Below, piece after piece: positions 51,045 through 59,063 of a stretch of DNA of 64,000 nucleotides. The DNA lies in contig NZ_SNWR01000001.1 of assembly GCF_004362215.1 (NCBI RefSeq), positions 3,516,001-3,580,000 on the forward strand. The letters are read 5' to 3'. A program made the position numbers and the translations under genes. The notes under the pieces were generated by a model. That model ran no database searches. It was not told the origin of the DNA and saw only the letters and a list, made by a program, of their open reading frames with translations. Source of the stretch: Paractinoplanes brasiliensis (GTDB taxonomy: Bacteria; Actinomycetota; Actinomycetes; Mycobacteriales; Micromonosporaceae). The stretch's first letter is position 1; each line of letters starts with the position of its first letter.

Positions 51045-51599
51045 ATGGCAGGAGAAACCGTTATCACGGTCGTCGGTAACCTCACCGACGATCCGGAGCT
51101 GCGCTTCACCCCTTCGGGTGCGGCGGTGGCCAAGTTCCGCATCGCGTCCACGCCGCGCACCATGGACCGGCAGTCGGGCGAGTGGAAAGACGGCGAGCCA
51201 CTGTTCCTTGCGTGCAACATCTGGCGTGACGCCGCCGAGCACGTCGCCGAGTCGCTGCAGCGCGGCTCCCGGGTGATCGTGCAGGGCCGGTTGCGCCAGC
51301 GGTCTTACGAGACCCGCGAGGGAGAGAAGCGCACCGTCTACGAGCTCGAGGTCGACGAGATCGGTCCGTCGCTGCGGTACGCCACGGCGAAGGTGCAGCG
51401 TATGAACCGCTCCGGCGGTGGCGGGGGTGGCGGCTTCGGCGCCTCCGGTGGCGGCGGCGGCAACCGTCCGCAGCCCAGCAACGGTGGCGGCGGAGGCAAC
51501 AACTTCGACGACCCGTGGGCGACGGCGGCTCCGGCCTCCAGCAGCGGCGGCCGCTCCGGCGGTGGCAACTCCTCGTTCGACGACGAGCCTCCCTTCTAA
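51045..51599 (+). CDS. ssb: Single-stranded DNA-binding protein
   Basis: Coats single-stranded DNA in replication and repair. The 184 residues have an OB-fold (1-115) with TVVGNLTDDPELRFTPSG and LACNIWRDAAEHVAESL. They continue with a Gly/Asn-rich linker and the acidic tip FDDEPPF, which binds partner proteins. ATG with GAGGAG six bases upstream. It lies between rpsF and rpsR as usual. Confidence 0.97.
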   Translation: MAGETVITVVGNLTDDPELRFTPSGAAVAKFRIASTPRTMDRQSGEWKDGEPLFLACNIWRDAAEHVAESLQRGSRVIVQGRLRQRSYETREGEKRTVYELEVDEIGPSLRYATAKVQRMNRSGGGGGGGFGASGGGGGNRPQPSNGGGGGNNFDDPWATAAPASSSGGRSGGGNSSFDDEPPF

Positions 51600-51634
51600 C
51601 CCGTACGGGTTTACTGAGTTCAGGAGTAAGAGCA

Positions 51635-51874
51635 ATGGCTAAGGCTGCGGCGCTTCGCAAGCCGAAGAAGAAGGTGAACCCGCTCGACAAGGACGGGATC
51701 ACCTACATCGACTACAAGGACACCGCCCTGCTGCGGAAGTTCATCTCCGACCGGGGCAAGATCCGTGCCCGCCGTGTCACCGGGGTGACCTCGCAGCAGC
51801 AGCGGCAGATCGCCCGCGCGGTCAAGAACGCCCGCGAGATGGCGCTCCTGCCGTACACGGCGACGGCGCGCTGA
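51635..51874 (+). CDS. rpsR: 30S ribosomal protein S18, cysteine-free form
   Basis: A 79-residue S18 (IDYKDTALLRKFISDRGKI, RARRVTGV, NAREMALLPYT). The zinc-binding cysteines found in many S18 proteins near the N-terminus and before QHQR are absent (KKKVNPLDKDG, TGVTSQQQRQ), so this is a zinc-independent form in the main operon. ATG with AGGAG upstream. The longer frame starting inside ssb is a shadow extension. Confidence 0.96.
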   Translation: MAKAAALRKPKKKVNPLDKDGITYIDYKDTALLRKFISDRGKIRARRVTGVTSQQQRQIARAVKNAREMALLPYTATAR

Positions 51875-51888
51875 GGGGGATCACCACT

Positions 51889-52338
51889 ATGAAGATCATC
51901 CTCACCCAGGAGGTGTCGGGTCTCGGCACCCCCGGCGACATCGTCGAGGTCAAGAACGGCTACGGCCGCAACTACCTGCTGCCGCAGGGGTTCGCGATCC
52001 AGTGGACCAAGGGCGCCGAGAAGCAGGTCGCGGTCATCAAGCGGGCGCGCGACGCCCGTGAGATCCGTGACCTGGGCCAGGCCAACGAGGTCAAGGCCCA
52101 GCTCTCCAGCCTCAAGGTGACGCTGACGGCCCGCTCCGGCAGCGGCGGCCGACTGTTCGGCTCGATCACCCCGGCCGAGATCGTCGACGCGGTCAAGACC
52201 GCCGGCGGTCCGTCCCTCGACCGGCGCCGCCTCGAGCTGCCCGGCCACATCAAGACCACGGGCGCGTACAACGTCCAGGTCAAGCTCCACCCCGAGGTGA
52301 CCGCGACGTTCCCGGTGAACGTCGTCGCCGCCAAGTAA
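51889..52338 (+). CDS. rplI: 50S ribosomal protein L9
   Basis: The 149 residues comprise the N-terminal domain (MKIILTQEVSGLGTPGDIVE, VKNGYGRNYLLPQG), a long connecting helix and a C-terminal domain (RLFGSITPAEIVDAV). ATG 14 bases after rpsR. Last gene of the operon, followed by a terminator. Confidence 0.97.
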   Translation: MKIILTQEVSGLGTPGDIVEVKNGYGRNYLLPQGFAIQWTKGAEKQVAVIKRARDAREIRDLGQANEVKAQLSSLKVTLTARSGSGGRLFGSITPAEIVDAVKTAGGPSLDRRRLELPGHIKTTGAYNVQVKLHPEVTATFPVNVVAAK

Positions 52339-52353
52339 CACCCGCTCCGCACG

Positions 52354-52397
52354 ACGGCGCGTCGCGATCCGAGGATCGTGGCGCGCCGTTCGTTTTT
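52354..52397 (+). terminator. Terminator after rplI
   Basis: ACGGCGCGTCGCGATCC and GGATCGTGGCGCGCCGT form a long stem with one mismatch and a three-base loop, followed by TCGTTTTTC. It ends the rpsF operon and lies before the convergent gene. Confidence 0.9.
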
Positions 52398-52428
52398 CTC
52401 AGGCCCGCGTTCGTTGTTGTCCGGCCCG

Positions 52429-55400
52429 TCAGCTGAGGCTGTTGCCGGTGATGGCCGAGGTCAGCACGGTGGCCAGCCCCCCGCCGACGACGGCAGCGGC
52501 CAGGCCGACGCTGATGGCCTTCCACGAGTGGCTGACAAAACGCAGGCCGATCGCCACGACGACGCTCAGCACCAGCGAGATCAGGAACTGCGGTGCGGCC
52601 TTGGCCAGCGTGGAGAACGCGTGGCCCTGAGCGCCGGCGCCGACGACCAGCATGTACGCGACGAACAAGACGACCGGGACGCCGTACCAGATCACGGTGT
52701 AACCGACCGCGGCGAGAGGGCCGCCGGACTCCTGTTCACCCTCCTCGTCGTCCGGGTCGAGCAGGTCGCTCTTCCGGCCGGTCGGATAGGCGCCGGTGAC
52801 CGGGCGACGCTCATAGGCCCCGGACGGTCCGTTCCAGCTCGCGCCGCCCCGTGCCGCCGGCGTCGGTGAGACGTCCCGCGCGACCGGCGAGATCAGGGAC
52901 GTCGACGTGGTGGATAAGTTTGATTGTCCCTGGACCGCGGCTGAGCCGCCGGACCGAAAGGGCACGTAATCCGCGGTGCCGAATCGTCGGGACTCGCCCT
53001 CGGCCAGATCGCTCTGATCGGCCAGGTCCCGTCGCCAATCCCCGCCGCCGCCCTCGCGGTAGACGGCGGAGCCACGGGCCCGTTCGCGTCGCTCCTCCAA
53101 AGCCCAGGAGGGCTGGTCGGGAGGCTCGTCACCGGCTGCGACGGGGTCGCGAAGCGTCCACGGCGCGACCTCGTCGGAACGCCCCGACCGGGGTCCGGGC
53201 TGCCATACCTCGGGGCTGACGGGCTCCGCGCCGTACGGCGAAGGATCGACGGCGCCGCGACGACCGGGGGAGCTGACCGGGGCCGACGACGACCAACTGC
53301 TGATCGGGCCACCGGGGACGCCACTGGCCGGGGCCGCCGGGTAAACCGTCGTCGCGTCATCGCCGTAGCCGGGCGCGCTGCGGGGGGCGCTCGGAAGAGC
53401 CGGGCGGCCACCGTACGGGGGTGCGGACGCGCTGCCGTAGGCGGTGCCGCTGCGCGGGGCGTTGGCGGGCTCGTCACGATAGCCCCGGCCGGCGGGCTGT
53501 TCCCCATAGCCACGGCCGGACGACGGCTCGTCATACCCGCGCCCGGTCGGCGGCTCCGCGTATCCACGGCCGGTTGGTGGTTCCTCGCCGCGGCCGGGCG
53601 GGAGTTCCCGGAAACCGCGTGGCGAGGGCTCCTGATAGACGCGACCGGTCGGCTCGTCGAAGCCGTTGCCCGTGGGCTCGCCGTAAGCACGACCGCCGGA
53701 ACGGGACGCGCCGTAGCTGCCGCCCAGGGGCGGGTCATAACGGTCATCATCGCGTCCGCGGCCGGGGACTGAGCTGGTCGGCGTCGCGCCGTAGCCGGGT
53801 GCCGAGCCGTACGGGTCGCGGTTGGGGACGGAGCTCGACGGCGCTGTGCCGAAGTCGCGTGGTGAGCCGTACGGGTCGTTGTCCCGGGAACCGCGGCCGG
53901 GAACTGAGCTCGTCGGGGCTGCGCTGTAGCCGCGCGGGGCGTCGTACGGGTCGTCATCGCGTCCGCGGCCGGGGACGGAGCTGGTCGGCGTCGCGCCGTA
54001 GCCGGGTGCCGAGTCGTACGGGTCGCGGTTGGGAACGGAGCTTGACGGCGTCACGCCGTACGGGTTGGCGTCCTCAACACCACGGCCGGGGATCGCGCTG
54101 CGCGGGGCGGGCCCGGGCAGCGAGCTGGTGGGCGCCGGACCGTACGAAGTGCCGGAATACGGCGTCGCGCTGCGGGGCGCGGGCCCGGGCGGCAGCGGCG
54201 GCGGAGGCGTGTTGCGCCAGCCCCCGGTGGTCGGCTCCGGGCGAGGCTCGGGCTGCTCGGGGGCGGCGGGCGCGGCCGGAAGAGCGCGCGGACCCTCACC
54301 CATCGCCTCGCGGCGCTCGGCTTCGCGACGCCACGCCAGGATGCGCGGATCGTCCTCGGCGCGGCTCCACTGGCCTGTGTCAGGGTCACGGACCCAGCTG
54401 CTGGTGTCGGGTTCCGCCTCCCACGAGCCAGTCTGCTCGCGCCAGTCGGCGTTTCCGCCGCCGTAACGGGCACGGCCCTTCGGGGCCCCGGCCGGGCCAC
54501 TGCGCGGTGCGGCGGCGGGGGCGCTGCGGGGGGCGATCGGGGGCGCGCTGCGGGGTGCGGCGGGGGCACTACGCGGAGCGATGGGGGGCGCGCTGCGGGG
54601 CTCGGCGGCCGGGGCACTGCGCGGAGCGGCCGGAGGGGCGCTGCGCTGGGCGGGCGGCGGGGCCGGCATCGGGACGGCGCTGAACGTGGCCGTCTCGTCC
54701 GACCCGGAACGGGCCCGGCGCGATGCCCGGGGCTCGGCTGCCGGAGGTGGATAGGCGGCGGCCGAGCTGGTCGGATAGCCCGAATCGGCGCCGGTCGAGT
54801 AGTCGGAGGCGGCACCCGTGGAGTAGCCCTGCGGGGCGCCGGTCGAATAGCCGGGACCGGTGTCGGCCGAGTAGGCGGTCGGGTAACCAGGGGAGCCGGC
54901 GGGGTAGCCGGGCTCGTCGTCGGCGTAACGGCGCGCGCGCTGGCGACGGCCGCTCGGAGCTTCGTCCTCGGAGGCGAACCGCGGGCGGGGGGCCTCGTCG
55001 TATCCGGTCGGCACAGCGCGGGCGGCCGACGTGTCGTCACGGCGTGGCGGGCGCGGCGGCGGCTCGTACGGCGTGGCGGGCGGCATTTCGTAGCCCGGCG
55101 CATCCCCGTACGGGGAAGGGGTTGTCCGCCGCTCGTCGTCGCGCCGGTTCACGTTGCGGGAGCCGAAGCCCGTGCCCGATCCCCAGCTCGCCGAGGCCGA
55201 CGGTGGGGCGGGCGTGTCCCCGTACAGCTGAATGCTGCCGGTGTCGGTGTGTCGGGCCCAATTGCCCGTGTCCTCCCAGTTGTCCGGATCGGAGCGGTCG
55301 CCCGACCACCCCGTACCGCCGGAAGGAGCGGAACCCGGCTCAGGAGCGCGACGCCGCCCCACCGAGGGTGACTCACCGCCCGTGTCGCGTCGCCAGGCGG

Positions 55401-56244
55401 CCCGATCATCCTCGCGCACCAGGTGGCGGCCGTCGTCGCGCGGCTCCTCGGAGCGCAGCCAACTCGTGCCGGTGTCCTCGGGGGAGCGCGAACGCTGATC
55501 GGTCAGGTCGGTCCACGTCGCCGAGCCCTCGATCGCGTTACGTTGCCACGACGGACGCGAGTTCCACGACGGCTGCTGCTTGGGCTCGACCAGTTCCTGC
55601 CACGAAGGGGAGCTTTCCGCAGGCGTACGGGGGGAGGGTTGTTGCCATGAAGGCGTGGTGGTCTCGCCCGAGCGCTGCCGGCTGGGAGTGCCCGGCTCGT
55701 TCGCCGAGTCGGTGAACTGCTGCCAGGCCGGACGCGAATCGTCGCGTGAGTCGTCCGACCAGGCCGTGCTCGAGAGCGCGGGCTGAGCCATCGGGGTCTC
55801 GTCGGCAGGCGGATAAGAGCTGTTGCCGCCGGTCTGCCACGCCTCGGTGGTGGAACGCCAGACGTGGGTGCCGGTGGTCGAACGCCACTCGGTCGTCTGC
55901 CGCCAGCGAGCACCGGTCGCGCGCCACTCGGCCGTCTCGGTACGCCAGCCCACGCCGTCGGCCGGGAAGGTCGGGCGGCCCGTCTCGGCCACGTCCGACC
56001 AGCGGTTCGCCGGCTCGACGGCCTGATGCGGGTCGGATTCCGACTGCTGCGCCCACGCGTCGGCCCGGCGCTGCCAGTCGAGCGCCTCGGCGCTCGGCTG
56101 CAGGCTGCCGGTGTCCGTGAGCGACGACCATTTCGGCTCAGGGTCGGCGAAATCGGGTGAATCCGGGCTACGGGAGGAACGCGACTCGGCCGCTCGCCGC
56201 TCGCGCGACATGCGGGCACCGTAGTCCCACTCCCGTTGGTCCAC
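52429..56244 (-). CDS. Giant low-complexity protein with C-terminal membrane domain
   Basis: About 1271 residues from GTG 56244 (ATG 56211 is an alternative; the frame is open to 56481). The first 1150 residues look disordered and rich in Pro, Arg, Ser, Gly and Tyr. They contain repeat families: WRxTTEWRSTT near the N-terminus, SAPPIAPRSAPAA in the middle, then TPTSSVPGRGRDDDPYD and EPPTGRGYDEPSSGRGYGE. The last 100 residues hold three or four membrane helices (VGYTVIWYGVPVVLFVAYML, FLISLVLSVVVAIGL, VGLAAAVVGGGLATVL). No family recognised. It is convergent with rplI and divergent from dnaB. A scaffold or cell-pole role is possible but unsupported. Confidence 0.75.
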   Translation of the reverse strand: MDQREWDYGARMSRERRAAESRSSRSPDSPDFADPEPKWSSLTDTGSLQPSAEALDWQRRADAWAQQSESDPHQAVEPANRWSDVAETGRPTFPADGVGWRTETAEWRATGARWRQTTEWRSTTGTHVWRSTTEAWQTGGNSSYPPADETPMAQPALSSTAWSDDSRDDSRPAWQQFTDSANEPGTPSRQRSGETTTPSWQQPSPRTPAESSPSWQELVEPKQQPSWNSRPSWQRNAIEGSATWTDLTDQRSRSPEDTGTSWLRSEEPRDDGRHLVREDDRAAWRRDTGGESPSVGRRRAPEPGSAPSGGTGWSGDRSDPDNWEDTGNWARHTDTGSIQLYGDTPAPPSASASWGSGTGFGSRNVNRRDDERRTTPSPYGDAPGYEMPPATPYEPPPRPPRRDDTSAARAVPTGYDEAPRPRFASEDEAPSGRRQRARRYADDEPGYPAGSPGYPTAYSADTGPGYSTGAPQGYSTGAASDYSTGADSGYPTSSAAAYPPPAAEPRASRRARSGSDETATFSAVPMPAPPPAQRSAPPAAPRSAPAAEPRSAPPIAPRSAPAAPRSAPPIAPRSAPAAAPRSGPAGAPKGRARYGGGNADWREQTGSWEAEPDTSSWVRDPDTGQWSRAEDDPRILAWRREAERREAMGEGPRALPAAPAAPEQPEPRPEPTTGGWRNTPPPPLPPGPAPRSATPYSGTSYGPAPTSSLPGPAPRSAIPGRGVEDANPYGVTPSSSVPNRDPYDSAPGYGATPTSSVPGRGRDDDPYDAPRGYSAAPTSSVPGRGSRDNDPYGSPRDFGTAPSSSVPNRDPYGSAPGYGATPTSSVPGRGRDDDRYDPPLGGSYGASRSGGRAYGEPTGNGFDEPTGRVYQEPSPRGFRELPPGRGEEPPTGRGYAEPPTGRGYDEPSSGRGYGEQPAGRGYRDEPANAPRSGTAYGSASAPPYGGRPALPSAPRSAPGYGDDATTVYPAAPASGVPGGPISSWSSSAPVSSPGRRGAVDPSPYGAEPVSPEVWQPGPRSGRSDEVAPWTLRDPVAAGDEPPDQPSWALEERRERARGSAVYREGGGGDWRRDLADQSDLAEGESRRFGTADYVPFRSGGSAAVQGQSNLSTTSTSLISPVARDVSPTPAARGGASWNGPSGAYERRPVTGAYPTGRKSDLLDPDDEEGEQESGGPLAAVGYTVIWYGVPVVLFVAYMLVVGAGAQGHAFSTLAKAAPQFLISLVLSVVVAIGLRFVSHSWKAISVGLAAAVVGGGLATVLTSAITGNSLS

Positions 56245-56643
56245 CTGAAAAGCGTGCCTTCCGCGCGTCGGAACCGCAACGCCTCGGCGCGACGGCTTGC
56301 TCACGCCGGGCAGCTTTTCGCACTTGTGCAGGTCTTTTTCCCCCTCCACAGGCGGGAACTGCGAAATGCCTGCTCGGCAAGGCAGAACCTTAGCCGCCCC
56401 GGCGAGTTGTACACAGGCTGTGCACAGGGCTACCCACAGGATCGGGCGGGATGTCCACAGGTTGTCCCGAGGCTCGTCCACCGGTGCGGTTGGGCAGGTC
56501 GGGGGCCGGTTCGTAGAGTGGGTCGGCCGCGAGCGCGGGGCTTGATCGGGAGATTTTCCTGATCATGATCGGAGTCAGCCGAAAGTGTCATACCCGGGTT
56601 GTTTGATCTGGGGTGCGCGAACGGCGAGCTGAGGAGGTCCGGG
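56245..56643. promoter_or_regulatory. dnaB upstream region with degenerate DnaA boxes
   Basis: This 399-base region between divergent genes contains TTGTACACA (56407-56415), CTACCCACA (56430-56438) and ATGTCCACA (56451-56459), each close to the DnaA box, plus the palindrome CTGTGCACAG. Possible promoter elements TTGATC (56542-56547) and CATGAT (56564-56569) face dnaB. No gene is visible. Confidence 0.5.
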
Positions 56644-58062
56644 GTGTCGATCACCGACGAGACGCGGCCGCCGGCCACACCGTCCGGAGGATCCGGTGGC
56701 GGGCCGGGCGGTGGCGCGCCCTCGGGTGGCGCCTTTGACAAGTCGCCGCCCCAAGACGTCGCGGCTGAGCAGGGCGTTCTCGGCGGCATGCTGCTCTCCA
56801 AGGACGCGATCGCCGACGTCGTGGAAATCCTCAAGACGCAGGACTTCTACCGTCCGGTCCACGCCACGATCTTCGACGTCATCCTCGACCTGTACGGGCG
56901 CGGGGAGCCCGCCGACGCGCTGACGGTGGCCGCCGCCCTGGCCGACTCGGGTGATCTGCAACGCATCGGCGGCGTGCCGTACCTGCACACCCTGATCGAG
57001 AGCGTGCCCACCGCCGCCAACGCCGCCTACTACGCCCGCATCGTCGGCGAACGGGCCATCCTGCGCCGCGTCGTCGAGGCCGGCACCAAGATCGTCCAGC
57101 TGGGTTACGGCGCCAACGGCAACGGCGGCCGTGATGTGGACGACATCGTCGACCTGGCCCAGCAGGCGATCTATGACGTCACCGAGAAACGGGTCAGCGA
57201 GGATTACGCCGCCCTCGGCGACATGCTGCAGCCCACACTCGACGAGATCGAGGCGGTGGGCGCGGCCGGCGGCGTGATGAGCGGCGTGCCGACCGGCTTT
57301 TCCGACCTTGACCGCCTGCTCAACGGCCTGCACCCCGGTCAGCTGATCATCGTGGCCGGTCGCCCCGGTCTCGGCAAGTCGACCGCCAGCATGGACTTCG
57401 CCCGCAACGCGGCCATCCGGCACAACTGCGCCAGCGCGATCTTCTCCCTGGAAATGAGCAAGATCGAGATGGTGATGCGACTGCTCTCGGCCGAGGCCCG
57501 CGTCCCGCTGCACGTGCTGCGTTCGGGCCAGCTCACCGACGACGACTGGAGCAAACTGGCCCGCCGCATGGGCGAGATCAGCGAAGCCCCGATCTTCGTC
57601 GACGACACCCCGAACATGAACCTCATGGAGATCCGGGCCAAGGCGCGCCGGCTCAAACAGCGCAACAACCTCAAGCTCCTGGTGATCGACTACCTCCAGC
57701 TGATGTCCTCGCCGAAACGCACCGAGAGCCGGCAGCAAGAGGTCTCCGAGCTGTCCCGTGGTCTCAAGCTGCTGGCCAAAGAGATCGAGTGCCCGGTGAT
57801 CGGCGTCTCCCAGCTGAACCGTGGCCCCGAGCAGCGCACCGACAAGCGGCCCCAGCTGTCCGACCTGCGTGAGTCCGGCTCCATCGAGCAGGACGCCGAC
57901 GTGGTCATCCTGCTGCACCGCGACGACTACTACGACAAGGAAAGCCCGCGGGCCGGCGAGGCCGATTTCATCGTGGCCAAACACCGGAACGGCCCCACCG
58001 ACACGGTGACCGTGGCCGCCCAGCTGCACTTGTCCCGCTTCGTAGACATGGCCATCGTTTAG
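56644..58062 (+). CDS. dnaB: Replicative DNA helicase DnaB
   Basis: Hexameric helicase of the replication fork, loaded by DnaA at oriC. The 472 residues have an N-terminal domain (PPQDVAAEQGVLGGMLLSKD), a linker and a RecA-type ATPase domain. Walker A is GRPGLGKST at 239-247, followed by SLEMSK, LLVIDYLQLM, SRGLKLLAKE and SQLNRGPEQR. No intein is present. GTG 56644 has GAGGAGG upstream; the longer frame from 56599 is unlikely. A Tn7-like element begins just after its stop. Confidence 0.97.
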   Translation: MSITDETRPPATPSGGSGGGPGGGAPSGGAFDKSPPQDVAAEQGVLGGMLLSKDAIADVVEILKTQDFYRPVHATIFDVILDLYGRGEPADALTVAAALADSGDLQRIGGVPYLHTLIESVPTAANAAYYARIVGERAILRRVVEAGTKIVQLGYGANGNGGRDVDDIVDLAQQAIYDVTEKRVSEDYAALGDMLQPTLDEIEAVGAAGGVMSGVPTGFSDLDRLLNGLHPGQLIIVAGRPGLGKSTASMDFARNAAIRHNCASAIFSLEMSKIEMVMRLLSAEARVPLHVLRSGQLTDDDWSKLARRMGEISEAPIFVDDTPNMNLMEIRAKARRLKQRNNLKLLVIDYLQLMSSPKRTESRQQEVSELSRGLKLLAKEIECPVIGVSQLNRGPEQRTDKRPQLSDLRESGSIEQDADVVILLHRDDYYDKESPRAGEADFIVAKHRNGPTDTVTVAAQLHLSRFVDMAIV

Positions 58063-58068
58063 CGAGGT

Positions 58069-58436
58069 TGTAGGTTCTCACGAACCGTGCGACATTCTCA
58101 GACCTGATGCGACATGGATGCGACATGTCGCATCTTGGTGAGATTAGCAGGAATCCTGCTTATCCTCTTCCGATAGAAAAGCATTCGGGAGCTATGTCTC
58201 GTATGGCCTATATGGAGTAGGTGACTGATATGTGCGATACATCCATCGCTCAATAGGCTATAAGCGGATTCAGGTCTTAGCTGCCCAGTCACTTCGCGTG
58301 CTCGACTTGAGCGGTGGGAACTTCCGCCGGCGACGGCCTTCAAGGCGCGAGTGGTCGCTGCGCACTCGTTAGCCTTCGACGTGAAGATGGGAAAGTGGAG
58401 TCCGATCTTCCTTGGACTTCCGCTCCCGTTGAAGTG
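58069..58436. mobile_element. Probable end of a Tn7-like element with TnsB-site-like repeats
   Basis: Starts with TGT seven bases after the dnaB stop. TGCGACAT occurs at 58088-58095, 58108-58115 and 58119-58126, and inverted at 58125-58132; the last two form an 18-base palindrome (58117-58134). A related TGCGATACA lies at 58233. GC content is about 50 percent, well below the flanks. Clustered repeats next to the tnsA-like gene are what Tn7-type ends look like. The exact terminus is a guess, since the other end is outside the window. Confidence 0.6.
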
Positions 58437-59063
58437 ATGGCGTGTGCGGTGCCGTGGCGGGTGTTCCGGTGGTATCGAGGCCAGCGGCACTACTCCGGCT
58501 ATTACTGGTCGAGTACCCAGAAACAGCACGTCACGTACGAGTCGCGGCTAGAACTGTCGCACCTGATTTCGGCCGATTTCGACCCGTCGGTGCAGGGGAT
58601 AGTATCCCAGCCCTTCCTACTGGCTTTGCAGACTGACCCTGTACGAAGGCATGTACCGGACTACCTGCTGGTTACCAGCGGAAACCCGATCGTTATCGAC
58701 GTGAAGCCTGCGCGGTACCTGGATCACCCCAAGATCGCTCCGACGTTGTCCTGGACGCGCGAAATCGTGGAAAGCCGGGGCTGGGAGTACCGCGTCTGCA
58801 CCGAGCCACCGCCAGCCCGCATGGAAAACGTGCGTTTCCTGGCCGGATACCGGAGATCCTGGCTAATTCCCCAAGAACCTCTGGCGCGGCTGCGAAATGC
58901 GGATCTGAACGGGAGAACGCTCGGCGAAGCCTTCACGTGCCTGCCCGATCTCCCGGAACCCTACGTCCGAGCGGCCGTGCTTCACCTGCTCTGGACCGGC
59001 CACCTCGTCACTGACCTGGAGCAGCCGTTGGACTCCAGCCAGCAGATCTGGGAGCGGCGGTGA
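58437..59063 (+). CDS. tnsA: TnsA-like transposon endonuclease
   Basis: TnsA cuts the 5' ends of a Tn7-type element so that it moves by cut-and-paste. The 208 residues fit a restriction-endonuclease fold: YESRLEL (E35), VPDYLL (D75) and IVIDVKP (D88, K90) match the Glu/Asp/x-Lys catalytic set of TnsA. A helical C-terminal part would contact TnsC. ATG 58437 is favoured; the frame is open to 58314 but that part is not conserved-looking. The stop overlaps the next gene as GTGA. Confidence 0.85.
   Translation: MACAVPWRVFRWYRGQRHYSGYYWSSTQKQHVTYESRLELSHLISADFDPSVQGIVSQPFLLALQTDPVRRHVPDYLLVTSGNPIVIDVKPARYLDHPKIAPTLSWTREIVESRGWEYRVCTEPPPARMENVRFLAGYRRSWLIPQEPLARLRNADLNGRTLGEAFTCLPDLPEPYVRAAVLHLLWTGHLVTDLEQPLDSSQQIWERR

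Noticed and set aside
58314..58436. Upstream extension of the tnsA-like frame
   Set aside because: The extra 41 codons lie in the transposon end region and lack conserved character; ATG 58437 fits the family better.
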